Positions 59,871 through 64,000 of a DNA stretch of 64,000 nt are shown piece by piece. Where the stretch lies: positions 51,349 through 115,348 of the forward strand of contig CAAEXF010000019.1 in NCBI GenBank assembly GCA_900759715.1, given 5' to 3'. Numbering within the stretch: position 1 is the stretch's first letter; the number at the start of each line of letters is the position of its first letter. The position numbers and the translations under genes were made by a program. The notes beneath the pieces were generated by a model, which worked only from the letters and a program-made list of their open reading frames with translations, had not been told where the DNA came from and made no database searches. Source of the DNA: Clostridium_AM sp900759715 (GTDB lineage Bacteria; Bacillota; Clostridia; Clostridiales; Clostridiaceae).

Positions 59871-60599
59871 ATGTCAGTAGTTGATGGTTTAGATGTAAGG
59901 GAAGAACTGGTTAAGAAGTATATACCATTAGTTAAATATATAGCTTCAAGAGTAATAATAGGAAAAACTAAGTATATAGAATATGAAGATCTAGTAAGCT
60001 ATGGAATGCTTGGACTTATGGATGCAATAAATAAATTCGATGAAACAAGAGGAATGAAGTTTTCTACATATGCATCTATAAGAATAAAGGGATCAATGAT
60101 AGACGAATTAAGAAAAAATAGCCCTATATCAAAAGGGGCTATGGATAAGCTCAATAGATATAATGATGCAGTAGAAAGACTTCAAAAACGATTTGGAAGA
60201 GAGCCCTCAGATGTTGAAATAATTGCAGAACTTAAAATTAGCTTAAAAGAAATGATGGAAATCGAAAATTATATAAACTATATATCAATTGTGTCTTTAG
60301 AGGACTTGATATTTTCAGAAGAAGATGATATTCCTCTTATTGGTACTATTCAGGACGATAAAAGTCCAAGTCCTGAGAAAAGTCTTGAAGAAAAAGAAGA
60401 ATTAGAATATTTAGCTAAAGCTATAGATTTGCTAAATGAAAAAGACAGAACAGTTTTATCTCTCTATTATTATGATGGACTCACATTAAAGGAAATTGGA
60501 CATGTACTAAGTGTTTCAGAATCTAGAGTATGTCAGCTTCATAGTAGAGCTATAGTTCATTTGAGAAAAGCTATGGTTAAATTGAAATATATAAGTTAG
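59871..60599 (+). CDS. fliA: Flagellar sigma factor FliA (sigma-28/SigD)
   Basis: This 242-residue sigma factor is of the FliA type: region 2 (LVKKYIPLVKYIASRVIIGK, YEDLVSYGMLGLMDAINKFD, GMKFSTYASIRIKGSMIDEL), region 3 and region 4 (DRTVLSLYYYDGLTLKEIGH, VLSVSESRVCQLHSRAI). It reads the TAAA-N15-CGATAA promoters of late flagellar genes, which match those before flagellins 1 and 3. GGGGGAG precedes the ATG. No FlgM anti-sigma gene is seen in the window. A repeat element follows. Confidence 0.97.
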   Translation: MSVVDGLDVREELVKKYIPLVKYIASRVIIGKTKYIEYEDLVSYGMLGLMDAINKFDETRGMKFSTYASIRIKGSMIDELRKNSPISKGAMDKLNRYNDAVERLQKRFGREPSDVEIIAELKISLKEMMEIENYINYISIVSLEDLIFSEEDDIPLIGTIQDDKSPSPEKSLEEKEELEYLAKAIDLLNEKDRTVLSLYYYDGLTLKEIGHVLSVSESRVCQLHSRAIVHLRKAMVKLKYIS

Positions 60600-60649
60600 A
60601 ATAAGGAAAGTTAACTAAAAATATTTTAAACTACAAGTCGTAGTTTTAA

Positions 60650-60884
60650 AAAAATGCGAAGCATTTTTTAGAGGACAGAGGACAATTGACAGAGGACAAT
60701 GAAGGAGAATTTTTCTACGTTACACTACGAAAAATCTTTAATTATATTATAATTCGATGTTTCACATTAGTGAAACGAGCTTGAAAATATAATGGTTTTC
60801 TGACGTAAGGAAGAAAACTCACCTTCACTGTCCTCTGTCCTCTGTCAATTGTCCTCTTAAAAATTTTGCGTCGCAAAATTTTTA
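60650..60884 (+). repeat. Palindromic intergenic repeat, copy C, inside the flagellar operon
   Basis: The core (60670-60857) is nearly identical at both ends to copies A and B. It is bordered by AAAAATGC-GAA-GCATTTTT at the left and AAAATTTTGC-GTC-GCAAAATTTT at the right. It separates fliA from the SwrB-like gene. Confidence 0.88.
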
Positions 60885-60915
60885 TGAATTGACGACTTTA
60901 AAACAAGGAGGAGCT

Positions 60916-61554
60916 ATGACTGCGGTTGGGCTTTTGTTAATTGGAATACTTTTAATAGCGCTAAATATTAATGCTATTAGAAAAGAAAAGAGAACCTTCA
61001 GTAATGTTTTGGAACACAGTGAAAACAGTATGAAGGATTATGATTTGGAGATAGGAAAGCTTAGAAAAGAATTTGCAGAAACAGTTTTGGAGCTGCAAAA
61101 GGAGATTGAAGATTTAAAAGCTGATAGAGAACTAAGTGGAAATGATACTTATTTAGAAGATAATCATAGAAGCGATAATAAAGAAAAAACAGAAAATAAT
61201 TATAAAAATGAAGATTATATACTAAATAAAATGGACGTAGAATACGAAAATATTAGTGGTAGTAATGATGTAATAAATAGTATAGATACAAATGAGAACA
61301 ATACATCTGCCAATTATTTAATCGATGATAGTACGCCTATAAATGACATAGATGAGAATAATACAGAAGAAGAAAATATAAATAAAAATAATGAAGCTTA
61401 TCAGAAAAAAGGTAGCAGCGTAAAACGTAATAACGTAAAAGTGGATGAAATAAGTAAGCTTTTAGATGAAGGTTTATCTGTTGATGAAATATCAGAAAAG
61501 ATAGGTATTGGCAAGGGGGAAGTACTATTAATAAAGGAATTATACATAAAGTAA
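60916..61554 (+). CDS. SwrB-like membrane protein (DUF6115 type)
   Basis: This protein of about 212 residues has one N-terminal membrane helix (AVGLLLIGILLIALNINAI), a coiled coil (about 40-85), a long Asn/Asp/Glu-rich linker and a small C-terminal helix-turn-helix-like module (VDEISKLLDEGLSVDEISEK). The plan and the position after the motility sigma gene match SwrB/YlxL of Bacillus subtilis, which promotes flagellar type III export. Sequence similarity by eye is weak, so the assignment rests on architecture and order. ATG 60916 follows AAGGAGG; the upstream in-frame part derives from repeat C. Confidence 0.72.
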   Translation: MTAVGLLLIGILLIALNINAIRKEKRTFSNVLEHSENSMKDYDLEIGKLRKEFAETVLELQKEIEDLKADRELSGNDTYLEDNHRSDNKEKTENNYKNEDYILNKMDVEYENISGSNDVINSIDTNENNTSANYLIDDSTPINDIDENNTEEENINKNNEAYQKKGSSVKRNNVKVDEISKLLDEGLSVDEISEKIGIGKGEVLLIKELYIK

Positions 61555-61754
61555 AGATTGCAATAGGCTTTTTAAGTGACAGAAAAATTTTAATAGGTAT
61601 AGGCATAGGTATTGTTATAGCTACAACAGCTATGGCAGGAGCTAAAGTTAACTATCAATTGAGCAAAAGTCAAATTGAAGATAGAGCTAGATCCATGGGA
61701 ATGATGTATCCAGATGAAGTAAAGGTTATTAATGATAAGGGAGTGAGCAAATGA
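61527..61754 (+). CDS. Small membrane protein with apparent ATT start
   Basis: An open frame between the SwrB-like gene and the rod gene encodes 75 residues: a basic start (NKGIIHKVKIAIGFLSDRK), one glycine-rich membrane helix (ILIGIGIGIVIATTAMAGA) and a charged end (IEDRARSMGMMYPDEVKVIN). It contains no ATG, GTG or TTG before the membrane helix. AAGGGGGA (61513-61520) lies 6 bases before ATT at 61527, the best start. It overlaps the upstream gene by 28 bases and the downstream ATG by 4 bases (ATGA), the typical coupling of real genes. The function is unknown. Gene finders that need a standard start would miss it. Confidence 0.68.
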   Translation: MNKGIIHKVKIAIGFLSDRKILIGIGIGIVIATTAMAGAKVNYQLSKSQIEDRARSMGMMYPDEVKVINDKGVSK

Positions 61755-62530
61755 TAAGAGGGCTTTATACTGCAGTATCAGGAATGATAACGCAAGAGGC
61801 AAAACAGGATGTAATAACAAGTAACTTAGGTAATTCAACCACTGTAGGATTTAAACAAGATAACCTAGCTATTAGAAGATTTGATGATGTTCTACTGGAA
61901 AACTATGATAAAGTAGTTGGTGGAAAAAATGTAAGAAATGAAATAGGAACACTTAGTCTTGGAAGTAGAGTAGACTCAGTAAATACAGATTTTACTCAGG
62001 GGATGATACAGGATACAGGAAAACCTACTGACTTTGCTATTGATGGAAAAGGCTTTTTTACTGTTCAGCGAAATGATGGAATTAATAATGGGCAGTACTA
62101 CACAAGAGATGGTCACTTTCATGTAAATATGAGAGGAATTCTTGTAAATGATGCTGGAGATTCAGTAATTGGAAGAAATTTAGCAACAAATCAGTTAGAG
62201 CCGATAAATGTAGGTGACGGCAAATTAACTAGTGACGTTTATGGCAATATAAGTATAAATGATAATAAAGCGTATAAATTATATACAGCAGATTTTAATG
62301 ATTATAATAGTATAAAGAAGATTGGAGACAACCTTTATCAAGGTAATAACGCTACAGAAAATAATGCTGTAGTAAAACAAAATTCATTAGAAAAATCCAA
62401 TGTAAATGTAATAAACGAAATGACTAACATGATTACTACTATGAGAAGTTTTGAAACAAATCAAAAAATTGTACAATCAATGGATGAAACCTTAGGAAAA
62501 GCAGTAAACGAAGTAGGAAGCGTTAGATAG
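61751..62530 (+). CDS. flgF: Flagellar rod protein, FlgF/FlgG family (first copy)
   Basis: This 259-residue distal/proximal rod protein has the N-terminal motif MIRGLYTAVSGMITQEAKQD and NLGNSTTVGFKQDNLAIRR, the PTDFAIDGKGFFTVQ core and the C-terminal VNVINEMTNMITTMRSFETN helix. In clostridia this gene is often labelled flgG1; by order it stands for FlgF. GGGAGTG precedes the ATG. It follows the small membrane protein with a four-base overlap and precedes flgG by 26 bases. Confidence 0.92.
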   Translation: MIRGLYTAVSGMITQEAKQDVITSNLGNSTTVGFKQDNLAIRRFDDVLLENYDKVVGGKNVRNEIGTLSLGSRVDSVNTDFTQGMIQDTGKPTDFAIDGKGFFTVQRNDGINNGQYYTRDGHFHVNMRGILVNDAGDSVIGRNLATNQLEPINVGDGKLTSDVYGNISINDNKAYKLYTADFNDYNSIKKIGDNLYQGNNATENNAVVKQNSLEKSNVNVINEMTNMITTMRSFETNQKIVQSMDETLGKAVNEVGSVR

Positions 62531-62556
62531 GACTCATTAGAGAGAGGGGAATTTGT

Positions 62557-63348
62557 ATGGTATTAAGATCTATATGGACTGGTAGAAGTGCTATGAATGC
62601 TCAGCAGCAAAAGTTAGATAGTATTTCAAATAATATTGCCAATGTCAATACTGTAGGATATAAAAAAGAAGAGGTTAGTTTTCAGGATTTAGTTTATGAT
62701 AGCTTAAAAAGGAAAGGTTATCCTACTAATGATAATCAAAATACTATTCTAAACGGTACAGGCGTTAAGGCTGGAAATTGGATAAGAGATATTGAACAAG
62801 GTAATTTACGAAGCACAGACTCCAAAACAGACTTTGCAATAGACGGAGAAGGATATTTTAGAGTCACGCTGCCAGATGGATCTAAAGGATATGAAAGAGC
62901 GGGAAGTTTTAATATAGATTCAAATGGTGAGCTTGTAGATAAAAGTGGTAATAGATTAGATATAGAGTTTACTGAGGATGGACAAAATTTACTTAGTGAG
63001 GGAGTCGGGTTTACAAACGATAATTTTTCTGTAAAGGAAGATGGAGAGATATATTTGAATCATAATAATGACAGTGTTCATTACGGTAAAATAAATCTTT
63101 ATAGCCCAGTAAGTCAAGAGGCACTGAATTCTATAGGACAAAATCTATATGTGTTAAAGCAAGGTGCACAAATGAATGGAACAACAAAGGCAAATATACT
63201 TCAAGGATTTGTTGAAGATTCTAATGTAGATGTTGGAAAAGAGCTTACGGAAATGATAGTAGCACAAAGAGCTTTTGAGATGGGATCAAGAGCGTTAAAA
63301 ACCGGTGATGAAATGTGGGGAATGATAAACAATATGAAGGGTAGATAG
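62557..63348 (+). CDS. flgG: Flagellar distal rod protein FlgG
   Basis: This 263-residue protein has the motifs SIWTGRSAMNAQQQKLDSIS and NNIANVNTVGYKKEEVSFQD, the KTDFAIDGEGYFRV core and the C-terminal VDVGKELTEMIVAQRAFEMG helix. GAGAGGGGA precedes the ATG. It is the last flagellar gene in the window. In C. difficile fliM and fliN follow at this point, whereas here an unrelated Met-rich gene begins. Confidence 0.95.
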   Translation: MVLRSIWTGRSAMNAQQQKLDSISNNIANVNTVGYKKEEVSFQDLVYDSLKRKGYPTNDNQNTILNGTGVKAGNWIRDIEQGNLRSTDSKTDFAIDGEGYFRVTLPDGSKGYERAGSFNIDSNGELVDKSGNRLDIEFTEDGQNLLSEGVGFTNDNFSVKEDGEIYLNHNNDSVHYGKINLYSPVSQEALNSIGQNLYVLKQGAQMNGTTKANILQGFVEDSNVDVGKELTEMIVAQRAFEMGSRALKTGDEMWGMINNMKGR

Positions 63349-63358
63349 ATTTTTGTAA

Positions 63359-63385
63359 ACAAAACACTTGTATCCACATATAATA
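63359..63385 (+). promoter_or_regulatory. Possible sporulation-type (sigma-K-like) promoter of the Met-rich gene
   Basis: AC (63359-63360), 16 bases and CATATAATA (63377-63385) match the sigma-K pattern AC-N16-CATANNNTA. The pattern is short and the DNA AT-rich; a sigma-A reading with TATAAT at 63379-63384 lacks a good -35. Confidence 0.25.
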
Positions 63386-63419
63386 TATTGATGTATGTTA
63401 TTTTTAGGAGGAATTTTGA

Positions 63420-64000
63420 GTGGATACAAGAAAAAAATCCTGTAATAAAAAAGATGACGAGGATATGTATTACTATTGCCCTATGATGGATTGTATGTAT
63501 ATGCAACCAATGATGGAACCACAACATATGCGTGATATGGATGACAGGCGCTATATGGATTATATGGATGATATGAGGTGCTGGCACATGGAACAAGGTC
63601 CTGAGTATGATGACCATAGACATGATCACTGTCATCATCACTGTCATCATGATAAGCATAAGTACGATCATATGCCTATGATAGAACCAATGGAAATGAT
63701 GCCATCAATGATGTGTCCGATGATCTGTATGGGAGATATGCAACCATGTATGCCTATGATGGGTATGCATCATATGTGTTATCCAATGCAGGAACCTATG
63801 ATGGATATGGAATCTCCAATGATGGGTATGCATCATATGTGTAAGCCAATGCATGAGCCTATGATGGGTATGGAATCTCCAATGATGGGTATGCATCATA
63901 TGTGTAAGCCAATGCATGAGCCTATGATGGATATGGAATCTCCAATGATGGGTATGCATCATATGTGTCATCCAATGCATGAACCTATGATGGGTATGGA
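63420..64000 (+). CDS. Met/His/Cys-rich repeat protein (partial, runs off the window)
   Basis: A GTG start 8 bases after AGGAGG opens a frame of at least 193 codons with no stop before the window end. The first part (DTRKKSCNKKDDEDMYYYCP) leads into Met-Asp-Arg-rich stretches, then a His/Cys cluster (HRHDHCHHHCHHDKHKYDH, about residues 61-79). After this come identical-length 21-residue repeats (ESPMMGMHHMCKPMHEPMM). Methionine, histidine and cysteine in this density suggest binding of copper or silver, or a spore coat component; neither is shown. There is no signal peptide. It was probably transcribed separately from flgG, as sigma-28 or operon signals are absent. I do not recognise a named family. 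Confidence 0.82.
   Translation, partial: MDTRKKSCNKKDDEDMYYYCPMMDCMYMQPMMEPQHMRDMDDRRYMDYMDDMRCWHMEQGPEYDDHRHDHCHHHCHHDKHKYDHMPMIEPMEMMPSMMCPMICMGDMQPCMPMMGMHHMCYPMQEPMMDMESPMMGMHHMCKPMHEPMMGMESPMMGMHHMCKPMHEPMMDMESPMMGMHHMCHPMHEPMMGM
63756..64000 (+). repeat. 63-bp in-frame tandem repeat
   Basis: ATGATGGGTATGCATCATAT recurs at 63756, 63819, 63882 and 63945, exactly 63 bases apart, with nearly identical sequence between. The array continues past the window edge and encodes 21-residue units in the Met-rich protein. Confidence 0.95.

Noticed and set aside
63705..63980. Minus-strand His/Trp-rich frame (MHWMTHMMHTHHWRF-type repeats)
   Set aside because: It is the antisense shadow of the 63-bp repeat array; the plus-strand frame has the ribosome site and longer extent.
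63756..64000. Regular repeats as a CRISPR array
   Set aside because: The 63-bp units are adjacent without spacers, are in frame and encode protein.

Overview
The window looks like a chromosomal piece of a motile, spore-forming, low-GC Clostridium. It is strongly AT-rich, uses many TTG/GTG starts behind AGGAGG-type ribosome sites, has a fused FliR-FlhB gene, and carries clostridial surface proteins with CWB2 repeats. Nearly all genes run on the + strand. No tRNA, rRNA or CRISPR array was seen.

Region 1 (1-3.5 kb) holds the tail of a probable DUF2922 gene, a YvrJ-family miniprotein, two sigma-70-like regulators (the second seems to start at a non-standard ATA codon), a DnaD-like replication protein and a DnaC-like helicase loader. 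It may be a domesticated or decayed mobile unit.

Region 2 (3.5-22.2 kb) is a flagellin glycosylation island between two flagellin genes. It has three TPR-linked GT2 glycosyltransferases (one also carries a methyltransferase), a GT/left-handed-beta-helix/GT2 fusion, and a sugar cassette: rfbF, rfbG, a ThDP-dependent acetolactate-synthase-like enzyme, an SDR, an FkbM methyltransferase and an iron-sulfur RfbH. This set predicts a CDP-3,6-dideoxyhexose, probably two-carbon-branched like yersiniose, made for flagellin. Scars of rearrangement (epimerase stub, transposase stub, partial glycosyltransferase duplicate) lie inside the island.

Region 3 (22.4-32.6 kb) is mixed housekeeping and signalling: aminopeptidase P, YjfB motility peptide, HD-GYP protein, TPP riboswitch plus thiC, a lipoprotein, Fe/Mn superoxide dismutase, a zinc-ribbon protein, a short SSB, and a PAS-GGDEF-EAL protein. 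It also holds two kinds of palindromic repeat.

Region 4 (32.9-39.6 kb) has three consecutive exported surface proteins and a third, divergent flagellin.

Region 5 (40.1-63.3 kb) is the large flagellar operon: flgB flgC fliE fliF fliG fliH fliI fliJ fliK flgD, a TIGR02530 gene, flgE flbD fliL fliO fliP fliQ fliR-flhB flhA flhF flhG, a PilZ gene, fliA, an SwrB-like gene, a small membrane protein with an apparent ATT start, and two flgF/flgG genes. motAB, fliM and fliN/Y are not inside it. Flagellins 1 and 3 carry the same sigma-28 promoter (TAAA-N15-TACGATAA), so fliA in region 5 probably switches them on.

The right edge opens an unusual gene for a Met/His/Cys-rich protein with an exact 63-bp tandem repeat that runs off the window.

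A MITE-like palindromic repeat family (five copies, flanked where complete by GC-loop mini-hairpins) is scattered through the window, three of the copies inside the flagellar operon.
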